This document shows positions 41,240 to 49,677 of a stretch of 64,000 nucleotides of DNA, piece by piece. The translations under genes and the position numbers were made by a program. The notes below the pieces were generated by a model that was not told the origin of the DNA, searched no databases, and saw only the letters and a list, made by a program, of their open reading frames with translations. Origin of the DNA: Modestobacter sp. VKM Ac-2985 (GTDB lineage Bacteria; Actinomycetota; Actinomycetes; Mycobacteriales; Geodermatophilaceae); the NCBI RefSeq assembly GCF_026967925.1, contig NZ_JAPVBI010000001.1:1573894-1637893 (forward strand), given 5' to 3'. Each line of letters begins with the position of its first letter. Position 1 is the first letter of the stretch.

Positions 41240-42394
41240 TCACCGGCTGGGCCACGGCCGGACGACGGTGTCGCGTGGCACCGCCCGCACGTCGTCGACT
41301 CCGCACAGGGCCATGGTGTGGGCCAGCTCCTCGGTCAGCCCGCTGATCACCCGGGCCACGCCGTCGGCGCCTCCGGTGGTCAGCCCCCACACCGTGGGCC
41401 GGCCGAGGAAGACCGCCCGGGCGCCCAGCGCCAGGGCGGTGAGGACGTCGGACCCGGTGCGGATCCCCCCGTCGGCGTAGACCTCGGCGTCGTCCCCGAC
41501 CGCCTCGACCACCTCCGGCAGCGCGTCGGCGCTGGCGACCGCGGGGTCGGCCTGCCGCCCGCCGTGCGTGGAGACCCACACCGCCGCGGCCCCGGCGGCC
41601 ACGCACCGGGCCGCATCGTCGCCGCGCAGCACCCCCTTGACCACCACCGGGAGCCCGGAGACGTCGGTGAACCGGCCGATGTCGGCGAAGGTCCAGGTCG
41701 GCGTCTCGGCGGCCGCCAGTGGCGGCTGGGTCCCCGTCACGGGCGGGTGGTTGGCCAGTCGGAGGCCGGCGGGCAGCGCGAAGTCGTGCCGCAGGTCGCG
41801 GTGCCGGCGGCCGAGCACCGGCAGGTCGACGGTGAGCACGAGCGCGCCGTAGCCAGCCTGCCCGGCCCGGCGGGCCAGGTCGTCGGTGTGGGCGGGGGAG
41901 TGCAGCCGGTAGAGCTGGAACCAGCGCGGCCCGGCCGGGCGGGCCGCGGCGACCTCCTCCAGCGAGGTCGTCGCGCTGGTCGACACGGTCATCAGCGCAC
42001 CGGTCGTGGCCGCGCCGCGGGCGGTGGCCAGCTCGCCGTCCGGGTGCGCCATCGCCTGGTAGGCCCACGGGGCGACCCCGATCGGGGTGTCCACCTCCGC
42101 GCCCAGCAGCGTGGTGCCCAGCTGCGCACTCGTGACCCCGCGCAGCACCCGGGGGCGCAGCCGCCACGTCCGCCAGGCGGCCGGCGCCTCGGCCAGGGTG
42201 GTCTCGGCGCCGGCGCCGCCGGCGTAGTAGTCGGCGACGTCGGGCGGCAACAGCTCCCGGGCCCGCTCGGCGAGCGCGTCGAGGTCGAGGTACGGCGGCT
42301 CGCGGCCGGGGTCGTCCGGGGTGGCCGGGGCATCGCTGCCCCGCTGCGGCTGGCTGAGCCGGGGACCGTTCGCCGGGGCTGCACTGTGCGCCAT
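41240..42394 (-). CDS. FMN-dependent alpha-hydroxyacid oxidase or lactate 2-monooxygenase
   Basis: 384 residues from ATG 42394. TIM-barrel flavoenzyme: VDTPIGVAPWAYQAMAHPDGELATARGA, FQLYRLHSPAHTDDL, PVVVKGVLRGDDAARCVAAGA, the catalytic His in WVSTHGGRQAD, and the phosphate loop YADGGIRTGSDVLTALALGARAVFLGRP. It oxidises an (S)-2-hydroxyacid such as lactate. Its start codon lies in a palindrome shared with the divergent DNA-binding protein gene. Confidence 0.9.
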   Translation of the reverse strand: MAHSAAPANGPRLSQPQRGSDAPATPDDPGREPPYLDLDALAERARELLPPDVADYYAGGAGAETTLAEAPAAWRTWRLRPRVLRGVTSAQLGTTLLGAEVDTPIGVAPWAYQAMAHPDGELATARGAATTGALMTVSTSATTSLEEVAAARPAGPRWFQLYRLHSPAHTDDLARRAGQAGYGALVLTVDLPVLGRRHRDLRHDFALPAGLRLANHPPVTGTQPPLAAAETPTWTFADIGRFTDVSGLPVVVKGVLRGDDAARCVAAGAAAVWVSTHGGRQADPAVASADALPEVVEAVGDDAEVYADGGIRTGSDVLTALALGARAVFLGRPTVWGLTTGGADGVARVISGLTEELAHTMALCGVDDVRAVPRDTVVRPWPSR

Positions 42395-42412
42395 AGGCTG
42401 GCAGCCTATGGA
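42392..42412. promoter_or_regulatory. Perfect palindrome containing both divergent start codons
   Basis: CCATAGGCT, GGC, AGCCTATGG: 9-bp arms around 3 bases. The ATG of the oxidase (complement of 42392-42394) and the ATG of the DNA-binding protein (42408-42410) are symmetric within it. On each strand TAGGCT, a TANNNT -10 hexamer, ends 8 bases before the A of its own ATG and overlaps the opposite start codon. This is the geometry of two leaderless transcripts sharing one overlapping promoter and operator. Confidence 0.75.
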
Positions 42413-42731
42413 CACGTACACCCCCGCGGAGGTCGCCGAGCAGCTCGGCGTCTCGACGAACAAGGTCCGTCAGCTGATCGCCGAGCGGAAGCTCATGGCC
42501 GTGCCCGGCAGCGGCAACAGCAAGATCCCGGTGGACTTCGTGCAGGACGGGATCATCCTCAAGCACCTGCCTGGCCTGCTCACGGTGCTCTACGACGGCC
42601 GGTTCACCGACGAAGAGGCCTTCGAGTGGCTGTTCCGCGAGGACGACTCGCTGCCGGGCACGCCGGTGCAGGCCCTGCGGGACGACCGGCACACCGAGGT
42701 CACCCGCCGGGCCCAGGCCCTGGCGCTGTAG
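42408..42731 (+). CDS. Rv2175c-like winged helix DNA-binding protein
   Basis: 107 residues from ATG 42408. MDTYTPAEVAEQLGVSTNKVRQLIAERKLMAVPGSGNSKIPVDF is an excisionase/MerR-like helix-turn-helix. The C-terminal part (GLLTVLYDGRFTDEEAFEWLFREDDSLPGTPVQAL) is the Rv2175c-family helical domain. In M. tuberculosis Rv2175c is a substrate of PknL, whose phosphorylation blocks DNA binding. The kinase gene here lies 1.4 kb away, making the same pair likely. The palindrome over its own start is a natural autoregulatory site. Confidence 0.9.
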   Translation: MDTYTPAEVAEQLGVSTNKVRQLIAERKLMAVPGSGNSKIPVDFVQDGIILKHLPGLLTVLYDGRFTDEEAFEWLFREDDSLPGTPVQALRDDRHTEVTRRAQALAL

Positions 42732-42753
42732 CCACCCGGCGTACTCGGTCGGC

Positions 42754-43695
42754 CTACGTGTCCCTCGCGGGCCTGCTGCCGACCCGGGCGACCTGGGCGG
42801 CGGCCAGCCGGCGGGCGAACACCGCCAGACGCCGCGGCTTGGACACCCGCACCCGGCGGTCCAGCACCCGGTGGTCGGCGCGCTCGATCTCGGTGAGGAT
42901 CCCGCCGTAGAGGGCGGTGGCCGCGCGCACGCAGTCCCGGGACTCGCGGGCCAGCATCGGGGTGCCCGGTGCCGCGTCGTCGTAGCGGCGCCGGGTGACC
43001 GCGACCATCTCCCGCATCAGCTCGGCGAAGCCGGGGGAGTGCCGCTTGGCGGCGAGCTGCTCACGGGTGACCCCGTGCGCGGCCATCAGGTCCGCCGGCA
43101 GGTACACCCGGCCACGGTCGACGTCCTCGGCGACGTCGCGCAGGAAGTTGGTCAGCTGGAACGCCTCGCCCAACGCGATCGCGTGCGGTGCGGCCTCCTC
43201 CCGGGCGACCCCGGGGGCGGTGCCCAGCACCGGGAGCACCTGCAGGCCGATGACCGACGCCGACCCCCACATGTACCGGTCCAGGGCGGCCAGGTCGGCG
43301 TAGCCGGTGACGTCGAGGTCGCTGGTCATCGCGGCCAGGAAGTCGACCAGGTGCTCCATCGGGATGTCGTAGCGGCGGTAGGTGTGCACCAGCGCCAGCC
43401 GCACCGGGTCGTCGGACCAGCCGGCCTCGACCTCCTCCAGCGCCGCCTTCGACCAGGCCAGCAGCTCGCCCTCGGGGTCCCGCCCGGGCTGGTCGGCGCC
43501 GACGTCGACGATGTCGTCGGCCACCCGGGCGGCGGCGTACAGCGCGTGGATCGCCGCCCGGCGGTCCGGGGTGAGCAGCCGGGTGGCCAGGAAGTAGGAC
43601 TTGCCGTGCTCGGCGGCGATCCCGCGGCACACGGCGTAGGCGGCGTCCAGCCGGGCCTGCTGCTGCACCCGGGTGGGCGGCGGTGCGGTGGTCAT
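42754..43695 (-). CDS. crtB: Phytoene synthase
   Basis: 313 residues from ATG 43695. Condenses two geranylgeranyl diphosphates. First aspartate-rich motif ARVADDIVD, second LRDVAEDVDRGRVYLP, and substrate region YMWGSASVIGLQVLPVLG and GEAFQLTNFLRD. Start overlaps the crtI stop (ATGA). Third gene of idsA-crtI-crtB. Confidence 0.94.
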   Translation of the reverse strand: MTTAPPPTRVQQQARLDAAYAVCRGIAAEHGKSYFLATRLLTPDRRAAIHALYAAARVADDIVDVGADQPGRDPEGELLAWSKAALEEVEAGWSDDPVRLALVHTYRRYDIPMEHLVDFLAAMTSDLDVTGYADLAALDRYMWGSASVIGLQVLPVLGTAPGVAREEAAPHAIALGEAFQLTNFLRDVAEDVDRGRVYLPADLMAAHGVTREQLAAKRHSPGFAELMREMVAVTRRRYDDAAPGTPMLARESRDCVRAATALYGGILTEIERADHRVLDRRVRVSKPRRLAVFARRLAAAQVARVGSRPARDT

Positions 43696-45194
43696 CCCTG
43701 GGCTCCCGTGATCCGCTCGGCAGCCAGCCGGCCGCTGATCACCACCATCGGCACCCCGACGCCGGGCTGGACCGACGAACCGGCCAGGACGACGTTCTCC
43801 GGCCCGCTGCGGGGCAGCGTGGACGGCCGGAACGGCCCGGTCTGCCCGAAGGTGTGCGCGAGTGCGAACGGGGTGCCCGCTTCCATGCCCTGGGCGGCCC
43901 AGTCGACCGGCGTGAGCAGCTCCTCGACCTCGATCGACCCGCCGATCCCGGTCCAGCCGCGCGCCTCCAGGGTGGCCAGCAGCTCGTCGCGGTAGCGGGG
44001 GGCCAGCGCCGGCCAGTCCAGGTCGGGGTTGCCGCCGCTGCGCGGGTCGAGGTTCGGCGTCGGGGCGACCACGCTGAGCACCTGACCGCCGTCGGGCGCG
44101 AGCGAGCGGTCGGTCACCGACGGCATGCTGATCAGCAGGCTCGGGTCGCTCATCGGGCGGCCGTCGCGGGTCAGCTCGTCGAAGACCTGCTCCCAGGCGG
44201 CGCCGAAGCTGATGGTGTGGTGCGCCTGGCCGGGCAGCTCGGCCCGCACTCCCAGGTGCAGCGCCACGCAGGACGGCGAGTAGACCGGGCGCCGCGGCCC
44301 GCGCAGCCCGGGCACCAGCCGGTGCGGGGCGTCGGCGGTCACCACGACGGCGTCGGCGGGCAGCAGGTCCCCGCCCTCGAGCGCCACCCCGGTGACCCGG
44401 CCGCCGGCCAGCTCCAGCTCGGCCACCTCCGTGCCGTAGCGGAACTCCACCCCGGCGTCGGCGGCGGCGGCGGCCATCGCCCGGGGGACGGCGCCGATCC
44501 CGCCCTGCGGGTGCCAGACCCCGGCCCCGATGTCGAGCTGGGCGATGACCGCGTAGGCGGCGATCGCCCGGAACGGGGAGACCCCGGCGTAGAGCGCCTG
44601 GAAGCTGAACAGCCGGCGCATCCGGTCGTCGGTGAAGGCCGCCTCGACGTGCTTGGACAGCCGGCGGAACCCACCGCGACGGACCAGGGACAGCAGCTCG
44701 GGGCCCAGCAGGTCCAGGGGGGAGTCGAGGTTGCGGTCGATGAACGTGCGCAGCTGCAGCTCGTAGAGCTCGGCGAGGTCGTCGAGGTAGCGCAGCAGCG
44801 CCGCGGCCTCGCCGGCGCCGCACAGCCGCTCCACCTCGGCGGCGAAGGCGGTCCGGTCGGCGTGCACGTCCAGGTGCGACCCGTCGGCGAACTGGGCCCG
44901 GTAGGTGGTGTCCAGGGCGGTGAGGGTCAGCCGGTCGGACATCGTCTCGCCGACCGCGGCGAAGGCGTCGGCGACCAGCTCGGGGGCGGTGAACACCGAG
45001 GGGCCGGTGTCCAGGGCGTACCCGGACCGCTCGACCCGGCCGGCCCGCCCGCCGGGGCCGGGGCAGCGGTCGACGACGGTGACCTCCCGTCCGGCGCCGC
45101 GCAGCCGCAGCGCCGCGGACAGGCCGGCCAGGCCGGCCCCGATCACCACGATCCGGTCGGTGCGCCCGGGGACGGTGCGCAGGGTCCTGCTCAC
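43692..45194 (-). CDS. crtI: Phytoene desaturase (CrtI family)
   Basis: 500 residues from GTG 45194. FAD-binding GAGLAGLSAALRLRGAGREVTVVD, substrate-side GPSVFTAP, and the C-terminal FAD motif GSSVQPGVGVPMVVISGRLAAERI. It introduces double bonds into phytoene to give neurosporene or lycopene. The number of steps cannot be read from sequence. No cyclase or ketolase gene is nearby, so the end product depends on other loci. Start overlaps the prenyl synthase stop (GTGA). Confidence 0.92.
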   Translation of the reverse strand: MSRTLRTVPGRTDRIVVIGAGLAGLSAALRLRGAGREVTVVDRCPGPGGRAGRVERSGYALDTGPSVFTAPELVADAFAAVGETMSDRLTLTALDTTYRAQFADGSHLDVHADRTAFAAEVERLCGAGEAAALLRYLDDLAELYELQLRTFIDRNLDSPLDLLGPELLSLVRRGGFRRLSKHVEAAFTDDRMRRLFSFQALYAGVSPFRAIAAYAVIAQLDIGAGVWHPQGGIGAVPRAMAAAAADAGVEFRYGTEVAELELAGGRVTGVALEGGDLLPADAVVVTADAPHRLVPGLRGPRRPVYSPSCVALHLGVRAELPGQAHHTISFGAAWEQVFDELTRDGRPMSDPSLLISMPSVTDRSLAPDGGQVLSVVAPTPNLDPRSGGNPDLDWPALAPRYRDELLATLEARGWTGIGGSIEVEELLTPVDWAAQGMEAGTPFALAHTFGQTGPFRPSTLPRSGPENVVLAGSSVQPGVGVPMVVISGRLAAERITGAQG

Positions 45195-46342
45195 GCGGTG
45201 CGGATGGTGGCGGCGACGGCGAGGGCGTCCAGCGCGGCGCGCGCCTCGTCGCTGATGGGTGCCGCGGCGATCGCCGCGCGGGCCACGGCGGTCCGGTCGG
45301 CGATCCGCTCCTCGACCCGGGTGCGGGCGCCGGTCTCCTCGAGCAGGGTGCGCAGCGCGGCCAGCTGCTCCGGACCGGCGTCCGGGTCGCCGAGCGCCCT
45401 GCTCAACAGCCGCAGGCCGGCCTCGTCGGCCCGCTCCTCGGCCAGCGCGATCAGCAGCGTCTGCTTGCCCTCGCGCAGGTCGTCGTCCACGGACTTGCCG
45501 GTGACGGCGGGGTCGCCGAAGACGCCGAGCACGTCGTCGCGGAGCTGGAAGGCCTCGCCGAGCGGCAGGCCGATGGCGGTGTACGCCTCGCTGACGTCGG
45601 GGCCGGCCCCGGCGATCGCGGCGCCGAGCTGCAGTGGCCGCTGCACCGTGTAGCCGGCGCTCTTGTACCGGGCCACGGTCAGGGCGCCACCGGGCCCGGG
45701 CAGCCCGCCGTCGGCGCGCAGCAGGTCCAGGTACTGCCCGGCGGTCACCTCGGTGCGCATGGTGTCCCAGACCCCGCGGGCGCGGGCCAGGGCGGGTGCG
45801 GAGATGCCCGACCGGCGGAGCAGCTCGTCGGACCAGACCAGGGCGAGGTCGCCGACGAGGATCGCGGCCCCGACGCCGAACCCGGTGGCGTCGCCGTGGA
45901 GGCCGGCGTCGACGTGTCGGGTCGCGAAGCCGATGTGGGTCGCCGGGCGGCCGCGGCGGGTCAGTGCGCCGTCCATCACGTCGTCGTGGACCAGCGCACT
46001 GGCGTGCACGAACTCCACGGCGGAGACGGCACGCAGCACGTCGGCATCGGCCTCGGCCACGCCGGCCGCGCCGGCCGTGGCCCCGCGCCAGCCCCAGTAG
46101 GCGAACAGTGGCCGCAGTCGCTTCCCGCCCTCGGCCAGCGCGCAGACCTCGTCGACGACCGGGACGAGCGAGTCGTCCATCGCGGCCAGGGTCTGCCGCT
46201 GCTCGGCCAGGAACCCGGCCAGCGCGGCGGCGACAGCCGCGCGGACCCGCTCCACGTCGGCGGCTCCCGGCTCGATCGGGACCCGGACGGGCGGCTGGCG
46301 GCGTTGGGTCCCGGCGGTCACCGAGCCAGTATCGCCCGTCAT
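45191..46342 (-). CDS. idsA: Geranylgeranyl/polyprenyl diphosphate synthase
   Basis: E-type prenyl synthase of 383 residues from ATG 46342. GTG 46321, preceded 6 bases away by GATACT, would be a good leaderless alternative. Catalytic motifs: GGKRLRPLFAYWG, first Asp-rich DDVMD (LVHDDVMDGALTRRGRPA) and second LRDDVLGVFGDPAVTGKSVDDDLREGKQT. It supplies C20 diphosphate to CrtB, and possibly menaquinone precursors. It occupies the position of M. tuberculosis idsA2 (Rv2173). Confidence 0.92.
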   Translation of the reverse strand: MTGDTGSVTAGTQRRQPPVRVPIEPGAADVERVRAAVAAALAGFLAEQRQTLAAMDDSLVPVVDEVCALAEGGKRLRPLFAYWGWRGATAGAAGVAEADADVLRAVSAVEFVHASALVHDDVMDGALTRRGRPATHIGFATRHVDAGLHGDATGFGVGAAILVGDLALVWSDELLRRSGISAPALARARGVWDTMRTEVTAGQYLDLLRADGGLPGPGGALTVARYKSAGYTVQRPLQLGAAIAGAGPDVSEAYTAIGLPLGEAFQLRDDVLGVFGDPAVTGKSVDDDLREGKQTLLIALAEERADEAGLRLLSRALGDPDAGPEQLAALRTLLEETGARTRVEERIADRTAVARAAIAAAPISDEARAALDALAVAATIRTA

Positions 46343-46557
46343 GATCGGACGTTGCCCGTTCACCCTGGCTGGTGCGGCCGTCGTCTCCACTGGGCCTCCT
46401 CCTCCGCCGGCCGCGCCGGCCCGCCGTGTCGCGGGCCGTCCGAGCGCCGTCCGGGGTTGCTTCTGCCGCGACCCCGCCGGTGGATGCAGCTGGCCGGGAC
46501 GGATCTGCGGCGGTCGGTGCGCGGCCGGTGGCCCGCGCGCACGTAGGCTCGTCGGTC

Positions 46558-47460
46558 ATGACCGGCACCGTGCGCGAGCTGCTCCAGACCGAGCAGCCCA
46601 CCTGGTCCTTCGAGTTCTTCCCCCCGCGTGACGCGGCGGCGGAGACGCAGCTGTGGACGGCGCTGCGCCAGCTGGAGCAGCTGCGGCCCTCGTTCGTGTC
46701 GGTCACCTACGGCGCGGGCGGGTCGACCCGCGAGGGCACCGTGTCGGTGACCGAGCGCATCGCCACCGACACCACGATGCTCCCGATGGCCCACCTGACC
46801 GCGGTCGACCACAGCGTCGCCGAGCTCCGGCACGTGGTGAGCCGGCTCGCGGCGGCGGGCGTGCGGAACCTGCTCGCGCTGCGCGGTGACCCGCCGGGTG
46901 CCGACCCGCAGGGGGAGTGGGTGGCCCACCCGCAGGGCCTGCGGTACGCCGCCGAGCTGGTCGAGCTGATCAAGGGCATCGGCGACTTCTCCGTCGGCGT
47001 GGCCGCCTTCCCGGAGCGGCACCCCCGCTCGGCGGACTTCGACACCGACACCGACATGTTCGTCGCCAAGTGCCGGGCCGGTGCCGACTTCGCCATCACC
47101 CAGATGTTCTTCCGGGTCGAGGACTACCTGCGGCTGCGGGACCGGGTCGCGGCCCGCGGCTGCGACGTCCCGGTCCTCGCCGGGGTGATGCCGGTGACCA
47201 ACGCCCGGCAGATCTCCCGGATCGTGCAGTTGTCCGGGCAGGCGTTCCCGGCGGAGCTGGCCGAGCGGTTCGCCGCGCTGGACGGCGACCGCCCCGAGGA
47301 CAAGCGCGCGGTGCGGGCGCTCGGCGTCGAGGTGGCCACCCAGATGTGCCGGCAGCTGCTGGACGAGGGCGTCCCCGGCATCCACTTCATCACGATGAAC
47401 CGGTCGACGGCGACGCGGGAGGTCTACACCAACCTGGCCGGCGCGGACCTGGTCAGCTGA
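46558..47460 (+). CDS. metF: Methylenetetrahydrofolate reductase
   Basis: 300 residues from ATG 46558. [46 protein letters not shown] and [15 protein letters not shown] are the MetF family set. It reduces 5,10-methylene-THF to 5-methyl-THF for methionine synthesis. It matches Rv2172c by position. The 215 bp between it and idsA holds their divergent promoters. The 3' end overlaps the convergent gene by 8 bp. Confidence 0.93.
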   Translation: MTGTVRELLQTEQPTWSFEFFPPRDAAAETQLWTALRQLEQLRPSFVSVTYGAGGSTREGTVSVTERIATDTTMLPMAHLTAVDHSVAELRHVVSRLAAAGVRNLLALRGDPPGADPQGEWVAHPQGLRYAAELVELIKGIGDFSVGVAAFPERHPRSADFDTDTDMFVAKCRAGADFAITQMFFRVEDYLRLRDRVAARGCDVPVLAGVMPVTNARQISRIVQLSGQAFPAELAERFAALDGDRPEDKRAVRALGVEVATQMCRQLLDEGVPGIHFITMNRSTATREVYTNLAGADLVS

Positions 47461-48067
47461 GCAGCTCCTCGGCCGCCAGCGCGGCTCGGCGCAGGCCCTC
47501 GCGCTCGGCGGCGTAGCCCCCGGCGACCCCCACGACGGGGAACTGGGCCAGCGCCCGGTGCCGGAGCTTGCCCTTGGGTCGCGCGTCCAGGGCGTCGTCG
47601 ATCCGGCTGAGCAGCCGGGCGGCCCGCCACAGGCTGCGCGCGACGCCCCGCGCCCCGGAGCGGTCCTCGCCCAGCGCCTCGTCGACGTAGACCCCACGGG
47701 TGCGGTCCAGCAGCGGCTGGACCCGGTCGGCGGGCAGGTCGCGGTCCAGCAGCACCCGGGCCAGCAGCGACACCCGGTCAGCAGGTCGGTCGAGGCCGTG
47801 TTCCCCGGCCACCCCGAGGACGACGAGGGCCTGCACCGCCGAGCCGACGGTGTTCTGCAGCGGCAGCAGGTCGGCCAGCTTGCCGGCGAAGCGCGGCGCG
47901 GCCGAGACGCCGGCGGCCACCCGGCTGACCTGGTCGGCCCACCAGGCGGCCCGCTCGGCCGGGGGGAGCTGCGGGGGGCGGCCGAGACGCCGGGTCAGGG
48001 GGCTCAGCCCACGGTCGACGCGGCGGAGCACGTCGACGACGACGGCGTCGCTGATCGGGGCGGCCAT
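47453..48067 (-). CDS. Alpha-helical protein of unknown function
   Basis: 204 residues from ATG 48067. Entirely helical with Leu/Ala/Arg-rich amphipathic stretches: [71 protein letters not shown], and [38 protein letters not shown]. No cofactor motif or membrane helix. It may be lineage-specific. Its stop lies inside the end of metF on the other strand. Confidence 0.7.
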   Translation of the reverse strand: MAAPISDAVVVDVLRRVDRGLSPLTRRLGRPPQLPPAERAAWWADQVSRVAAGVSAAPRFAGKLADLLPLQNTVGSAVQALVVLGVAGEHGLDRPADRVSLLARVLLDRDLPADRVQPLLDRTRGVYVDEALGEDRSGARGVARSLWRAARLLSRIDDALDARPKGKLRHRALAQFPVVGVAGGYAAEREGLRRAALAAEELLS

Positions 48068-48082
48068 GCCCGCGACCCTAGG

Positions 48083-48358
48083 TGGCCGCCGGCCGCCCGA
48101 CCGGTCGGGCAGCTGCTGTTCGAGGTCCAGCCGATCGGCGGGACGGCGCTGTGGGGCACCACGCTCACCTCCCAGGAGGTCGCCGTCCGGACGCTGCTGG
48201 CGATCGGCTACGTGACCGTCGCGATGCTCGGGGTGGCCGCGTTCGCACTGTTCTTCTCCACGCTCACCGACTCCCCGCTGGGCGCCACCCTGGGCGCGCT
48301 GGCGGTGCTGGTGGGCGCCGCGTGGGCCGACTTCACCACCAAGGACGTCACCAGCTGA
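48083..48358 (+). pseudogene. Fragment of an ABC-2 type transporter permease
   Basis: The frame has no plausible start and encodes, from about 48107, GQLLFEVQPIGGTALWGTTL, then VRTLLAIGYVTVAMLGVAAFALFFSTLTDSPLGATLGALAVLVGAAWADFTTKDVTS. These hydrophobic segments and the STLTDSPLGATLGALAVLV stretch look like the middle of an ABC-2 permease. Both the N-terminal helices and the last helices are missing, and the protein stops abruptly after WADFTTKDVTS. It appears to be a broken remnant at the left edge of the catabolic island. Confidence 0.55.
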
Positions 48359-48415
48359 GCGGCGCCCAGGACGCCGGCATGGTGGGTGCCCGCCGGGACG
48401 GCAGTCTCCTCTCGA

Positions 48416-48432
48416 GTCGTCCGAGCACGGAG
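48416..48432 (-). promoter_or_regulatory. Operator-like site O1 in front of the MarR gene
   Basis: On the minus strand CTCCGTGCTCGGACGAC, 14 of 17 identical to the nicX site GTCCGTGTTCGGACTAC, with both TCCG/CGGA half-sites intact. It ends 22 bp before the MarR start, placing it over the likely promoter (TAAGCT at about 48442). It suggests autoregulation. Confidence 0.6.
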
Positions 48433-48454
48433 CGTCTTGCGTAAGCTCCGAGAT

Positions 48455-48973
48455 GTGACACGGCAGACGGGCACAGAGCCAGTGGACGAAGCGGCGACGA
48501 TCTCGTTGCACACCCCTCGGGCTCTCCTGACGGCCCCCGGCTACCTGGTCCGCCGGATGTACCAGGCGTACGTCGCCTCGTGGGTACGGCAGGTCGACGG
48601 AGTGCTGACCGGACCGCAGTTCGCCGTGCTGGTCGCCGTGGACGAGAACCCCGGCTCCGACCAGGGCTCACTCGCCTCAGCCGTGGCGTTGGACCGTTCG
48701 ACCATGGCCGACATCGCCCGGCGGATGCAGGAGAAGGGGTTGATCACCCGAACTCCGGACACCCAGGACGGGCGCCGGAAGCTGCTCAACCTGACCGACG
48801 AGGGCCGGGAGACCTTGGCGCGGAGCAACGTGCGGGCCCGCCAGCTGGACGAGTTGCTCCTGGCCGGGCTGGACGCGGAGGAACGGGCCGAGGTCATGGC
48901 GGTGCTCGAGCGCCTCTCCGGGCACTGGTCGGACGTCGCCGGCCGGGATCAGGAGTGGACCGCAGCCCCGTGA
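48455..48973 (+). CDS. MarR-family transcriptional regulator of the nic island
   Basis: 172 residues from GTG 48455, with GTG 48482 as an alternative and no strong Shine-Dalgarno at either. Winged helix: VDGVLTGPQFAVLVAVDENPGSDQGSLASAVALDRSTMADIARRMQEKGLITRTPDTQDGRRKLLNLTDEGRETL, the recognition helix being about DRSTMADIARRM with the wing DTQDGRRK. Long flanking helices make the dimer. In Pseudomonas putida the nicotinate repressor NicR is also of MarR type. Convergent with livF, the two coding ends overlap by 25 bp. Confidence 0.9.
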   Translation: MTRQTGTEPVDEAATISLHTPRALLTAPGYLVRRMYQAYVASWVRQVDGVLTGPQFAVLVAVDENPGSDQGSLASAVALDRSTMADIARRMQEKGLITRTPDTQDGRRKLLNLTDEGRETLARSNVRARQLDELLLAGLDAEERAEVMAVLERLSGHWSDVAGRDQEWTAAP

Positions 48974-49677
48974 CCGGCGCTGACGCCCAGCAGCCGCTGG
49001 AGCGCGGCCGCGTCGGCCTTCAGCTCCTGCGGTCGGTCGGTCTCGTGGACGATGCGTCCCCGGCTCAGGACCACCGCCCGGTCGACGCGGTCGAGGGTGA
49101 AGTTGACCTTCTGCTCCACCAGGATGGCCGAGGTCCCGCGGCGCCGCAGCTCGTCGATCACCTCGCCCATGCGGGCGACGGTCTGCGGATCGAGCCCTTC
49201 CGTCGGCTCGTCGAGCAGCATGATCCGACCGTTGCCGAGCAGGGCCCGGCCCATCGCGAGCATCTGCTGTTGACCTCCGCTGAGCTTGCCGGCGCTGACG
49301 CTCCATCGCTGCTCGAGCGCCGGGAAGTTCTCCAGCACCTCCTCCATCGTCCACTCACCCGGACCGACGCGGCGCCGGGCGATCCGCAGGTTCTCCCGGA
49401 CCGTGAGTGAGGGGAAGACCCGGTGGCCCTGCGGCACCAGGGTCATGCCGAGCCGGGAGATCTTCTCGGCCGGCAGGGTGGAGATCCGCTTCCCGTCGAA
49501 GGTGATCTCACCGCTGCGGGGATGGAGCAGCCCGACGATCGTGTGCACGAGCGTCGTCTTGCCCATGCCGTTGCGCCCGAGGAGCCCCACCACCTCTCCT
49601 TCGCGCACCGACAGGGTGGCGGCGTGCAGGATCTGACTGGAGCCGTAGAAGGTGTCGACGGCCTGGACCTCAAGCAT
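48949..49677 (-). CDS. livF: Branched-chain-type ABC transporter ATP-binding protein (LivF)
   Basis: 242 residues from ATG 49677. Walker A GRNGMGKTT, Q-loop TLVPQGHRVFPSLTVRENL, signature LSGGQQQMLAMGRALL, Walker B IMLLDEPTEGLDP and His-loop region AILVEQKVNFTL (Gln-type as usual for LivF). Overlaps livG by 8 bp. Last gene of the importer operon and convergent with the MarR gene. Confidence 0.95.
   Translation of the reverse strand: MLEVQAVDTFYGSSQILHAATLSVREGEVVGLLGRNGMGKTTLVHTIVGLLHPRSGEITFDGKRISTLPAEKISRLGMTLVPQGHRVFPSLTVRENLRIARRRVGPGEWTMEEVLENFPALEQRWSVSAGKLSGGQQQMLAMGRALLGNGRIMLLDEPTEGLDPQTVARMGEVIDELRRRGTSAILVEQKVNFTLDRVDRAVVLSRGRIVHETDRPQELKADAAALQRLLGVSAGHGAAVHS

Noticed and set aside
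43692-46706. 1004-codon minus-strand frame containing crtI
   Set aside because: The upstream half runs through idsA in another frame. CrtI starts at GTG 45194, in a GTGA overlap with idsA.
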